From: a virus
IMG/VR virus record: IMGVR_UViG_3300031754_000014
Location: 1 to 35,779 of that record
DNA: 35,779 nucleotides
Direction: 5' to 3' (one strand)
Part shown: positions 1-6,700 of the stretch, piece by piece
Layout: every line of letters starts with the position of its first letter
Position numbering within the stretch: the first letter of the stretch is position 1
Program-made: the position numbers and the translations under genes
Notes under the pieces: generated by a model
The model's input: only the letters and a program-made list of their open reading frames with translations
Database searches by the model: none
Told to the model about the DNA's origin: nothing

Positions 1-127
1 ACGGGAACTGAGTCTAATAATATTGTTATATCAAACACAGGAAGTAATGGAAATAGTGGCGAAATACGCATTGGTACCAATGGAACTCATACAACCGCTT
101 TCTTTCAAGGAATAGCCGGCGTGACTG
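1..127. repeat. Left copy of 127-bp terminal identity (circular closure)
   Basis: Bases 1-127 are identical to 35653-35779. A perfect 127-base end overlap is what k-mer assemblers leave on circular or circularly permuted molecules, so one copy is redundant. The repeat lies inside a fiber reading frame that stays open through the join, which supports circularity over a biological terminal repeat. Confidence 0.93.
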
Positions 128-468
128 TCACAAGTACCTCAGCTGTTCTTGTTAATACATCTACAGGTCAATTAGGTACTGTTATTTCATCTGCTCGTTT
201 TAAAGACACTATAAAGGATATGGCCAATTCAAGTTCTGCTCTTTTGAGTTTACGTCCTGTCACCTTTACCTATAAATCAGATACAACAAAACAACAACAA
301 TACGGATTGATTGCTGAAGAAGTTGCTCAACTATTTCCAGATCTTGTTGTATATGATAAAGAAGGTAAACCAGAAACAGTACAATATCACTTATTACCAT
401 CACTCTTGTTGAATGAGCTTAAGAAAGCGATTAAACGTATCGAAGTCTTAGAAAAGAGAGGAGCATAA
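1..468 (+). CDS. Fiber protein with C-terminal S74 chaperone domain (3' part; 5' part at 33409-35779)
   Basis: This is the last 155 codons of the fiber gene that begins at 33409. The frame is open from base 1, and the join at 35652/1 keeps frame, giving a full product of about 903 residues. The segment begins in a beta-roll cap (SNNIVISN, then IRIGT) and passes through a TGQLGT linker. It ends in an S74-type intramolecular chaperone (endosialidase CIMCD-like): SSARFKDTI, then LRPVTFTYKSD, YGLIAEEV and a helical tail with LLLNELKKAI. In this family the domain drives trimer folding and then cleaves itself off with a Ser/Lys pair. Here Ser811 and Lys816 of the full protein have the right spacing, but the residue after Ser is Ser rather than the common Asp. 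It is followed two bases later by the next fiber gene, so the two are cotranscribed. Confidence 0.9.
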   Translation, partial: TGTESNNIVISNTGSNGNSGEIRIGTNGTHTTAFFQGIAGVTVTSTSAVLVNTSTGQLGTVISSARFKDTIKDMANSSSALLSLRPVTFTYKSDTTKQQQYGLIAEEVAQLFPDLVVYDKEGKPETVQYHLLPSLLLNELKKAIKRIEVLEKRGA

Positions 469-470
469 GA

Positions 471-3400
471 ATGAGCTTACGATTATCCGGTCTTAATCCT
501 CTATCCTATTTAGGGGTAGAGCCGTTGCAGGTTTCCGCTGATGTTGCCTTTGATAGAGATCCTAATTCTAATGATAGTAAAAACTTTATCTTAATGACGC
601 GTTGGCTTAATAAGACAACTCAGACTTATTGGGTATTAGTAAGCTTATCAGGTGGGGTTGCTAATTGGGTACAATTGGCAGCTGGCTCTGGTTCTGTTGA
701 TGATATTCATACTGATAGTGGTAATGCTGCTCCTGTTGCTGGTGTTATTAATGAGTTCGGTGCCCATGGAATTAACACTGCGGGTTCTGGCAATACTGTC
801 ACCATAGCTATTAATAATGCAATAACTTTAGGTGATCTAGCTCCAATTGCTGCTAATGCGGGAGCGGTAACTGCTCAAACAGGAGACGTTATAATCACTG
901 CCGGCGATCTTACATTACCGAATACAAATACAGCAGCAAATGAGGGTATCATCAAATTCGGTGGTAACCGTTTTGTGAGTAATTACGGTACAAGTAATAC
1001 TTTTGTTGGATCGGGTTCTGGTAATACAACATTGACTACGGCAAGCGCAGTTGGAAATAGTTCTTTAGGCGCAGGTTCATTAGTTTCGCTAACTACAGGT
1101 AATGATAATACAGCTGTTGGATTTGCTACTTTGAATGCGACGACTACGGGAGCGTTTAATGTTGCAGTTGGCGCTAATGCTCTTACTGATACGACTACAG
1201 GTGGTAATAATACCGCAGTTGGATTTGGATCAATAGCATCCAACACAACTGGATCAGATAGTACTGCGGTTGGTTATCAATCTTTAGGTGCCAATACTAC
1301 GGGTACGGGTAATACGGCATTTGGTTCTGGAGTTCTATCATCCAATACTACCGGAGACAACAATACCGCCTACGGGTTTGATGCTTTATCCGCAAACATA
1401 ACCGGATCAGATAACGTAGCAATCGGTGCTAATGCATTAGAAAATAATGATGTATCGGACAATGTCGCAGTTGGATCCGCCGCATTGAAAAATAATACTA
1501 CCGGAACGCATAATACCGCTATAGGTACATCTGCTCTTCAATCAACAGCTACTTCAACAGATAACACTGCTGTCGGATATCAATCGTTATCCAATGCATT
1601 AGCTGGGGGATTTAATACTGCTGTCGGATCACAATCTCTTGAAGCTCTTACAAGTGGAACTAATAATACGGCTGTCGGAGCCGATGCACTCAATAATAAT
1701 GTGAGTGGCGCTAACAATGTTGCAGTTGGTTCATTGGCCCTTTCTTCTGTAACTACAACATCAGGTAATACTGCTATTGGTGCATCTGCTTTAAGCACAG
1801 CACTTGGTACTGATAATGTTGCTGTTGGATTTAGGGCTAATGGTTCAAGTAGCACAGGCCTTGAAAATGTGGCTGTTGGTGCAAATGCAATGCAAAATGC
1901 TTCCACAGCTCGTGATTGTGTTGCAGTTGGATTTGCTGCGCTTAATCAAAATACAGTTACGGATGCACTAGTTGCTGTCGGACATGGGGCTCTTGGTGCA
2001 AATACTACCGGTATAAGTAATACAGCAGTTGGTGATGAATCGGGGGCTAATATTACAACTGGTGGTCACAATACATCAGTTGGTGATAATACATTACATC
2101 TTCTTACAACAGGAAGTCAGAATACTGCTGTGGGGTCTGAAGCTTTAGATGGCATTACGACTGGTAGTCATAATGTTGCTCTTGGTGATGGAGCCGGTGG
2201 AAGTTATACCACTACTGAAAGCAGTAATATTGTTATCGGTAACGATGGAACCATTGCTGATGCCAATACTATTCGTATCGGAACCGAGGGTTCTGGAGCT
2301 GGTCAACAAGATAAATGTTTCATAGCTGGTATAGCGGGTGTAACAGTAAGTAATCTTAACTTAGTTACTATAGATACTACAACCGGACAACTTGGCTCAG
2401 AAGCAAGTGGTGGCATGACAAGTAGCTTTCATACAGATAACGGAACTGCTACTCCTTCTGCAGGTGTAATAACATTTACTGCTATTCCTGCCGGCGGAAC
2501 TATGGAATTTACTGGTTCTGGTTCTACGGTAACTTTAGACTCTACTGATGCTCATAATAACGTTGGATTAGGAGCTGGATCTCTTGCCTCATTAACTGGT
2601 ACAACAAATAATAATACAGCTGTGGGTGTAAATGCACTTCATAGTAATTCAACTGGGACTGATAACTCTGCTTTTGGATTGAATGCTTTGGATGGTAATA
2701 CGACCGGAGGAGCAAATACAGCAGTTGGCTTGGCAGCTTTATCAACAAATACTACGGGATCAGATAATACAGCGGTGGGACATGCAGCTTTGTCTTCCGC
2801 AACGACAGCTAATAATAACACAGCTGTTGGTGCTGGGGCTTTAGCGCAGAGTACGACCGCAACTCAGAATACTGCCATAGGTGCTGATGCTTTAAATTCT
2901 TTAACTACAGGCAATCAGAACACAGCTATTGGATTTGAAGCTTTAGATAGTATAACAACCGGGGCTGACAATATTGCTATCGGGGAAATATCTGGATCTG
3001 CTTTAACCGCAGGCGATAGCAGTAATATCGTGATTGGTAATAATGGGGTTGGTGGCGATAACAATACTATACGTATAGGAACCCAGGGTTCTGGTGGATC
3101 ACAACAGAATAAATGTTTTATAGCGGGCATTACTGGTGTTACGGTCTCTAATAGTAATTTTGTGACTATTGATACTACTACAGGTCAATTGGGAGCCACA
3201 ACAGGGGGATCTGAAGCAAGTAATTTTATTACTGATTCTGGAACTGCCACTCCATCTGGAGGTAATATAACTTTCTCAGGATTAAACGGCGGTGCAACTC
3301 TAAAATTCTCTGGAAGTGGCGCTACAGTTAATTTAAATACGTCTGATGGAAATAATAATACCTTTATAGGGATTCTATCGGGAAATAATACATATACTGG

Positions 3401-4196
3401 TCTTAATAATGCGGGATTTGGAGCAGCGACTCTTGATGCATTAACGAGTGGATCTCAAAATACGGGTATTGGCCATCAAGCAAGTTCAAGTGTGACGACC
3501 GGTGATTATAATACCGGTGTTGGTAATAGTGCGTGTGGTGGCGTTACTACTGGAACTGGTAATACCGGTGTTGGTAACAGTGCTTGTGGTGGTGTTAGCA
3601 CTGGGGATGGAAACACAGCTGTTGGATCAAATGCTTTAGCGGGTCCCGGTCCAATAACGGGGGCTCATAATATAGCTATTGGTCAGAATGCAGCAAGTGC
3701 TTACACTTCAACTGAAAACAGTAATATCATCATTGGTAATGTTGGTGTAGTTAGCGAAACAAATACCATAAGAATAGGTACTTCTGGTAGTGGTGATAGC
3801 CAACAAAATAGATGTTTTATCGCAGGAATTAGTGGTGCTACTTCATCGGGTGGCGTTGGTGTATTCGTAAATGCATCTGGTCAGCTAGGAACGACTACTT
3901 CATCTATACGTTATAAAGAAAATATTAAAGATCTTAGAGATGGTTCTGATATTTATAAATTACGTCCAGTATCATTTACCTATAAGTCGGATCCAGCAAA
4001 GCGCGTGACATTAGGATTAATTGCTGAAGAAGTGGAAAAAGTAATACCTGGATTGGTAATATATAATAATGAGAATCAGGTAGAAACAGTTAGCTATCAG
4101 GAATTGCCAATACTTTTACTTAAAGAACTACAAAGACAACAACAAACAATACAGCAATTACAACAACGATTAGATAAGTTAGAGTCAAAGAAGTAA
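471..4196 (+). CDS. Giant repetitive fiber with three beta-roll cassettes and S74 chaperone domain
   Basis: This is a 1241-residue fiber. Residues 1-70 form a non-repetitive head (NPLSYLGVEPL, then RDPNSNDSKNF and WLNKTTQTYW), probably the virion attachment part. From about residue 160 (FGGNRFVSN) it consists of NTAVG-xxAL-type repeats of about 15-17 residues, like the NSVAIG beta-roll of YadA-type trimeric adhesin heads. Three cassettes each end in the same cap, SNIVIGN ... NTIRIGT ... QQ(D/N)KCFIAGI, near residues 583, 850 and 1082, and a TGQLG linker follows. The C terminus is an S74 intramolecular chaperone (SSIRYKENI with Ser1144 and Lys1149; LGLIAEEV) plus a Gln-rich coiled coil to 1241. 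The start ATG has a good ribosome site (gagaggagcataag). It is likely a trimeric receptor-binding fiber, and a hairpin terminator follows. Confidence 0.9.
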   Translation: MSLRLSGLNPLSYLGVEPLQVSADVAFDRDPNSNDSKNFILMTRWLNKTTQTYWVLVSLSGGVANWVQLAAGSGSVDDIHTDSGNAAPVAGVINEFGAHGINTAGSGNTVTIAINNAITLGDLAPIAANAGAVTAQTGDVIITAGDLTLPNTNTAANEGIIKFGGNRFVSNYGTSNTFVGSGSGNTTLTTASAVGNSSLGAGSLVSLTTGNDNTAVGFATLNATTTGAFNVAVGANALTDTTTGGNNTAVGFGSIASNTTGSDSTAVGYQSLGANTTGTGNTAFGSGVLSSNTTGDNNTAYGFDALSANITGSDNVAIGANALENNDVSDNVAVGSAALKNNTTGTHNTAIGTSALQSTATSTDNTAVGYQSLSNALAGGFNTAVGSQSLEALTSGTNNTAVGADALNNNVSGANNVAVGSLALSSVTTTSGNTAIGASALSTALGTDNVAVGFRANGSSSTGLENVAVGANAMQNASTARDCVAVGFAALNQNTVTDALVAVGHGALGANTTGISNTAVGDESGANITTGGHNTSVGDNTLHLLTTGSQNTAVGSEALDGITTGSHNVALGDGAGGSYTTTESSNIVIGNDGTIADANTIRIGTEGSGAGQQDKCFIAGIAGVTVSNLNLVTIDTTTGQLGSEASGGMTSSFHTDNGTATPSAGVITFTAIPAGGTMEFTGSGSTVTLDSTDAHNNVGLGAGSLASLTGTTNNNTAVGVNALHSNSTGTDNSAFGLNALDGNTTGGANTAVGLAALSTNTTGSDNTAVGHAALSSATTANNNTAVGAGALAQSTTATQNTAIGADALNSLTTGNQNTAIGFEALDSITTGADNIAIGEISGSALTAGDSSNIVIGNNGVGGDNNTIRIGTQGSGGSQQNKCFIAGITGVTVSNSNFVTIDTTTGQLGATTGGSEASNFITDSGTATPSGGNITFSGLNGGATLKFSGSGATVNLNTSDGNNNTFIGILSGNNTYTGLNNAGFGAATLDALTSGSQNTGIGHQASSSVTTGDYNTGVGNSACGGVTTGTGNTGVGNSACGGVSTGDGNTAVGSNALAGPGPITGAHNIAIGQNAASAYTSTENSNIIIGNVGVVSETNTIRIGTSGSGDSQQNRCFIAGISGATSSGGVGVFVNASGQLGTTTSSIRYKENIKDLRDGSDIYKLRPVSFTYKSDPAKRVTLGLIAEEVEKVIPGLVIYNNENQVETVSYQELPILLLKELQRQQQTIQQLQQRLDKLESKK

Positions 4197-4206
4197 TTAT
4201 ATAAAT

Positions 4207-4238
4207 AATCCCCCTGCGATCTCTTAAACAGGGGGATT
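4207..4238. terminator. Bidirectional hairpin terminator between convergent genes
   Basis: A perfect 10-bp stem (aatccccctg / cagggggatt) with a 12-base loop sits between the end of the fiber operon (plus) and the end of the recombination operon (minus). Neither side has a strict T run. The minus-strand exit is U-rich (attatttatat), so it may work best for the leftward operon. Confidence 0.7.
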
Positions 4239-4340
4239 CGAATCATGCCATGACTTATAAAACTGGAGGTTGGATCAATAGAAGTGATAGCATTGAAATC
4301 AATGAGAATAACAACATGATGGTTCCTTTCGAGTTTGCTA

Positions 4341-4625
4341 CTATAGATTAATGAGCTTATCCAATTCACTTATGTCATCTTTATTCTTATATAACCTTAA
4401 GCACATTTCTATAAACTTTTGATCGATATATAAATGTTCGAATGCTTTTTCTAGAACTTCTCCCATTCTCTTCCATGAGGGTGCTTCACTATCAGGTGAT
4501 GTCTGGATATAGATCTGTATTCCCTTCTCTTCTTGGAAGATCCATATAGCTCCATGAACGTCCTTATTAAAGTGGGTGGGGACGCTATATTTCACATCTG
4601 ACCCATGAAATCTTGTCTTGGTCAC
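4341..4625 (-). CDS. Conserved-looking hypothetical protein, last gene of leftward operon
   Basis: This is a 94-residue soluble, mildly acidic protein of no family I recognise. The start is GTG with a clear AAGGAG five bases upstream. Its middle holds an aromatic beta-like stretch (GAIWIFQEEKGIQIYIQT), followed by helices to the C terminus (LDKLINL). It lies just downstream of the ERF recombinase with an 18-base gap, so it is probably cotranscribed and may serve recombination or early takeover. That role is inferred only from position. Confidence 0.75.
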   Translation of the reverse strand: MTKTRFHGSDVKYSVPTHFNKDVHGAIWIFQEEKGIQIYIQTSPDSEAPSWKRMGEVLEKAFEHLYIDQKFIEMCLRLYKNKDDISELDKLINL

Positions 4626-4642
4626 ACTAACTCCTTTTATGG

Positions 4643-5380
4643 TTATTTACTGTTCATACTCTCTTTAATATTACGGATCTGCTTGACGGTAGCCTCGTAA
4701 TATTTAGCGGGTATTTCCCCTATTTTTTCTATCTTCAATATCTCGAGTATGCGATCGTGTATTTCTGGATAACCATCAAGTTCGTAAATGATATTACTTG
4801 CTTGCGTACTATTTATGAAGACTTCAGGCTGTTTTGGTGTATTTGTGGGTGCTGGCGTTGGTGCTGGCGTTGTGTAAGTTGGTTTACGATAATCACCGTC
4901 GTCATCGATCGTATCATTGCTTATAGTTATACCAAGTAATGACATCAACGAGTAACGGCGATAATATGTCAATGCAGAGCCATATGCTTGGTGTTCGTTG
5001 GGAGACTTTAATACAATCACCTTCTTGCGCGATTCTATCCATTGCCCAGATTTATGCATAAGAATCGTGTGGAGAATGGTTGAACTATCTTGAAGGACTC
5101 GCTCTTGCTGAATAACACAAAGACTATTCTTGGTCAAAATTGGCCTAAGCTCATTCATAATGGCATCAATATCTGCATACTTATAATTGTGGCCCTTGCG
5201 ATTTTTGCCGATTTCTGGAAATTCGCTTTGGGCAAGACATAAAGCATTGGCAAGTTCATTGAGTTGGATAGAAGAATACTCACCATTGAATATTCGTTCT
5301 GTTCGGAGATATTCTAGCTTTTGTCCCAAGTTACTTATTGAGGCATCAATATCGCTTAATTGTTGTTGTAAGTTTTCCAT
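4643..5380 (-). CDS. erf: ERF-family single-strand annealing recombinase
   Basis: This is a 245-residue protein of the ERF family, the P22 Erf-type annealing proteins that pair complementary single strands and can circularise or repair phage DNA. Visible marks are the early block KGHNYKYADIDAIMNELRPI, then QWIESR, then the signature GSALTYYRRYSLMSLLGI, followed by an acidic NDTIDDDGD. A Thr/Pro-rich linker (TTPAPTPAPTNTPK) leads to a small helical C-terminal domain. I start it at the ATG at 5380, which has AAGGAT upstream and overlaps the previous stop (TGATG), rather than at an upstream in-frame codon at 5419. It is the only recombination-mediator gene in the genome. With the RusA resolvase at 7971 it could form a phage recombination pathway. 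Confidence 0.9.
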   Translation of the reverse strand: MENLQQQLSDIDASISNLGQKLEYLRTERIFNGEYSSIQLNELANALCLAQSEFPEIGKNRKGHNYKYADIDAIMNELRPILTKNSLCVIQQERVLQDSSTILHTILMHKSGQWIESRKKVIVLKSPNEHQAYGSALTYYRRYSLMSLLGITISNDTIDDDGDYRKPTYTTPAPTPAPTNTPKQPEVFINSTQASNIIYELDGYPEIHDRILEILKIEKIGEIPAKYYEATVKQIRNIKESMNSK

Positions 5381-5619
5381 CACATATCCTTTTTGTAGAT
5401 TTTGTTTAACCAATAACAACCAAACATCAATACACTAAAAACAAACCCAACAAAACATATACTCTTCATCACTTCAGGCGGAACTTCTTTGTAGTTATCA
5501 CACTTTGTAGAATACCTACCATCAACATGGCCAATCTTTTCCCTTTCTCCACGAAGATTATGGTATTCATCAGCGGCGATTCGGACTATACGTCGTATTT
5601 CTTGTTCACTTAGTTGCAT
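5380..5619 (-). CDS. Small protein with C-terminal membrane anchor
   Basis: This is a 79-residue protein with a charged cytosolic N-terminal helix (LSEQEIRRIVRIAADEYHNL) and one hydrophobic segment near the C terminus (CFVGFVFSVLMFGCYWL) followed by a basic tail. The topology is N-in, tail-anchored. Its TGA overlaps the ATG of the ERF gene by one base, a sign of translational coupling, and its own start overlaps the end of the upstream 39-residue ORF. No family is recognised. Confidence 0.7.
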   Translation of the reverse strand: MQLSEQEIRRIVRIAADEYHNLRGEREKIGHVDGRYSTKCDNYKEVPPEVMKSICFVGFVFSVLMFGCYWLNKIYKKDM

Positions 5620-5725
5620 GTTTGGTCTCTTGTTTTACTTCCACTTCTCCATAAATTTCTTTGATAAGATCTAATATTTTCGGGTCGGTTACTTCTATGA
5701 CCTTAACGGTTTCTTTGTTTTCCAT
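5606..5725 (-). CDS. 39-residue acidic/basic small protein, first gene of leftward operon
   Basis: This short ORF has a very good ribosome site (AAGGAG, five bases before ATG) and lies immediately downstream of the leftward promoter. The product is mixed-charge (ENKETVKVIEVTDPKILDLI) with a Glu/Val-rich end, probably a beta strand followed by a helix. It overlaps the next gene by 14 bases. It could be a small regulator or host-takeover peptide, but no function can be read from the sequence. Confidence 0.65.
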   Translation of the reverse strand: MENKETVKVIEVTDPKILDLIKEIYGEVEVKQETKHATK

Positions 5726-5760
5726 AACAACTCCTTGTGTTATATTTTAAACTTAATTAC

Positions 5761-5788
5761 ATTATATAACACAATTAAATAAAATCAA
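5761..5788 (-). promoter_or_regulatory. Leftward sigma70-like promoter for the ERF operon
   Basis: On the minus strand TTGATT (complement of 5783-5788) and TATAAT (complement of 5761-5766) are separated by 16 bases, close to the sigma70 consensus. Transcription would start near 5754 and lead into the 39-residue ORF at 5725. Confidence 0.75.
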
Positions 5789-5796
5789 CTATTGAT
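5784..5796. promoter_or_regulatory. Candidate operator: palindrome joining two divergent -35 boxes
   Basis: ATCAA-CTA-TTGAT is a perfect 5-bp inverted repeat whose arms are parts of the leftward and rightward -35 boxes. A dimeric repressor bound here would block both promoters. The HTH protein encoded at 5855 is the obvious candidate. Back-to-back -35 boxes give some symmetry by themselves, so binding is only inferred. Confidence 0.45.
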
Positions 5797-5819
5797 ATTA
5801 AGTAAATTTTGTATATTAT
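5792..5819 (+). promoter_or_regulatory. Rightward sigma70-like promoter for the HTH regulator operon
   Basis: TTGATA (5792-5797) and TATTAT (5814-5819) are spaced by 16 bases and lie about 35 bases before the HTH gene start. The -35 box is only three bases from the -35 box of the leftward promoter, so two polymerases could hardly bind at once. Confidence 0.65.
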
Positions 5820-5854
5820 ATTTCATAAATGGTATCTATACCTGAGGAGATAGT

Positions 5855-6055
5855 ATGCATACTGCAGAAAAGATACAAGATGTGCGAACAAGGCTGCTTA
5901 CTTTGTTACACAAACGCCCAAAATCAAGCCGTGAAATTGCTCTGGAGATAGGTGTATCGTCCCTGGTGATTTCACGGTTTCTACGGGGAGAGACAACACC
6001 TAACTTGAAATCATTACTAAAAATAGAAAACTACTTAGAGGGAAATAGTATTTAA
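5855..6055 (+). CDS. Small HTH (Cro/CI-type) transcription regulator
   Basis: This 66-residue protein is nearly all DNA-binding domain. The HTH is at about residues 24-44 (SREIALEIGVSSLVISRFLRG), followed by a fourth helix (NLKSLLKIENYL), as in XRE/Cro-type repressors. It has no dimerisation or RecA-cleavage domain, so it resembles Cro rather than full-length CI. A strong ribosome site (GAGGAG) precedes the ATG. The gene sits beside a divergent promoter with a palindrome over both -35 boxes, which suggests it controls itself and the leftward recombination operon. Confidence 0.85.
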   Translation: MHTAEKIQDVRTRLLTLLHKRPKSSREIALEIGVSSLVISRFLRGETTPNLKSLLKIENYLEGNSI

Positions 6056-6079
6056 CATTATTACTATAAGGGACACGAT

Positions 6080-6253
6080 ATGATGTATATTTTCTTTGTT
6101 GCTTCACTCATTATGGCGCCCATCATGGCAACTACTAATGTCTTCCTTCCGGATGAGATTGTGGTGCCGACTCCAAAGCCTAAACGCCCGGTGCCGTTTG
6201 TCTTTAAAAGGGTCTTAAGGAAGATCAATGTTACCAACACTTATGCGAGATAA
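6080..6253 (+). CDS. Tiny exported protein with signal sequence and basic Pro-rich tail
   Basis: This 57-residue ORF is too short for most callers. AAGGG precedes the ATG. The N terminus is a hydrophobic signal-like stretch (YIFFVASLIMAPIMA), then TTNVFLPDE, then a Pro/Lys/Arg-rich segment (PTPKPKRPVPF). It is probably exported or anchored in the inner membrane. It overlaps the next small ORF by 26 bases in another frame. The pair could act in the envelope, for example in superinfection exclusion or lysis, but that rests only on topology. Confidence 0.6.
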   Translation: MMYIFFVASLIMAPIMATTNVFLPDEIVVPTPKPKRPVPFVFKRVLRKINVTNTYAR

Positions 6254-6350
6254 TATCTATCTAGAATTTTACGGTATCGATATTTATTCTTTTACATTGG
6301 CTGTGATTGTATTTTTTTCAGTCAAGCTGATATACGAATGGCTTAAGTAG
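6228..6350 (+). CDS. 40-residue single-span membrane peptide
   Basis: AAGGA lies upstream of the ATG, and the start is inside the preceding gene. A short polar head (PTLMRDNIYLEFYG) is followed by one membrane span (YSFTLAVIVFFSVKLIY) and a three-residue polar end. It is cotranscribed with the exported peptide at 6080 and is followed by a rho-independent terminator. Function unknown. Confidence 0.55.
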   Translation: MLPTLMRDNIYLEFYGIDIYSFTLAVIVFFSVKLIYEWLK

Positions 6351-6689
6351 CTCATCAAAACGCGCGTCTGGGGATAGCAATATCTCTGGATGCGCTTTAT
6401 TATTATTTAGAATCTTTAGTACAGTTGGCCTGGTAAATGGCATCCCAGGCCTTCTTTTTTGTTGACTAAAAAAATAGCCATTGGTAGCTTTCTTGTCGAA
6501 AGTGGCCAATGGCTCAGAACTTTTACCATAGAGAATTTGTAAAGCGTCCACTCTATGATGTTTAACAGAGGTTGCATAGCATAAGAATGGTTCAACATTC
6601 TTATTTAGCACAAAAAATGCATAACCCAAAAGATGAATGACAATTAATAAACGAAAGTATAAAAATACAGACGAAAATAAATGTATCAT
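6318..6689 (-). CDS. Possible minus-strand protein with N-terminal membrane segment (uncertain)
   Basis: An open frame of 123 codons from an ATG at 6689 (or a TTG at 6707) shadows no plus-strand gene. It starts hydrophobic (FSSVFLYFRLLIVIHLLGYA) and continues with protein-like sequence (VDALQILYGKSSEPLATF, later FTRPTVLKIL and LLSPDARFDELLKPF). Against it, there is no convincing ribosome site, and the frame runs through a plus-strand terminator and two long inverted repeats. It is either a real gene with structured coding DNA or a chance frame over a structured noncoding region. Confidence 0.4.
   Translation of the reverse strand: MIHLFSSVFLYFRLLIVIHLLGYAFFVLNKNVEPFLCYATSVKHHRVDALQILYGKSSEPLATFDKKATNGYFFSQQKRRPGMPFTRPTVLKILNNNKAHPEILLSPDARFDELLKPFVYQLD
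6427..6460 (+). terminator. Rho-independent terminator of the HTH operon
   Basis: GGCCTGG / CCAGGCC forms a 7-bp GC-rich stem with an 11-base loop, followed directly by ttcttttttg. It lies about 75 bases after the 40-residue ORF and would end the rightward HTH transcript. Confidence 0.75.
6476..6514. repeat. Long two-part inverted repeat (9 bp + 5 bp stems)
   Basis: AGCCATTGG pairs with CCAATGGCT. Inside a symmetric 3 x 3 mismatch, CTTTC pairs with GAAAG around a 5-base loop. There is no T run, so it is not a simple terminator. It sits between a terminator and the replication-type gene and could belong to an origin or a structured RNA. Confidence 0.6.
6581..6604. repeat. Perfect 9-bp inverted repeat, 6-base spacer
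   Basis: ATAAGAATG-gttcaa-CATTCTTAT is an exact palindromic pair about 100 bases upstream of the winged-helix replication-type gene. The size and symmetry suit a dimeric protein site (repressor or initiator) or an RNA hairpin. Confidence 0.55.
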
Positions 6690-6700
6690 CGAGAGGATTG

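Noticed and set aside
1-127. 127-bp ends as a biological direct terminal repeat
   Set aside because: The length equals a standard assembly k-mer, the reading frame continues through it, and a short repeat in the middle of a fiber gene would be an unlikely packaging end.
983-1906. Minus-strand frames of 87 and 108 codons rich in PTAVL
   Set aside because: They are antisense images of the NTAVG repeats of the fiber gene; the same artefact appears at 2639, 30082, 32080, 33486, 34509 and 35454.
1081-2200. Regular repeats resembling a CRISPR array
   Set aside because: The period is a multiple of three, the frame is open throughout, and the units are degenerate coding repeats with no spacers.
4250-4351. 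33-codon plus-strand ORF after the fiber terminator
   Set aside because: No ribosome site at a workable distance, and it runs into the end of the convergent gene.
5187-5438. Plus-strand 83-codon frame
   Set aside because: It is the complement of the ERF gene, which has a clear family signature.
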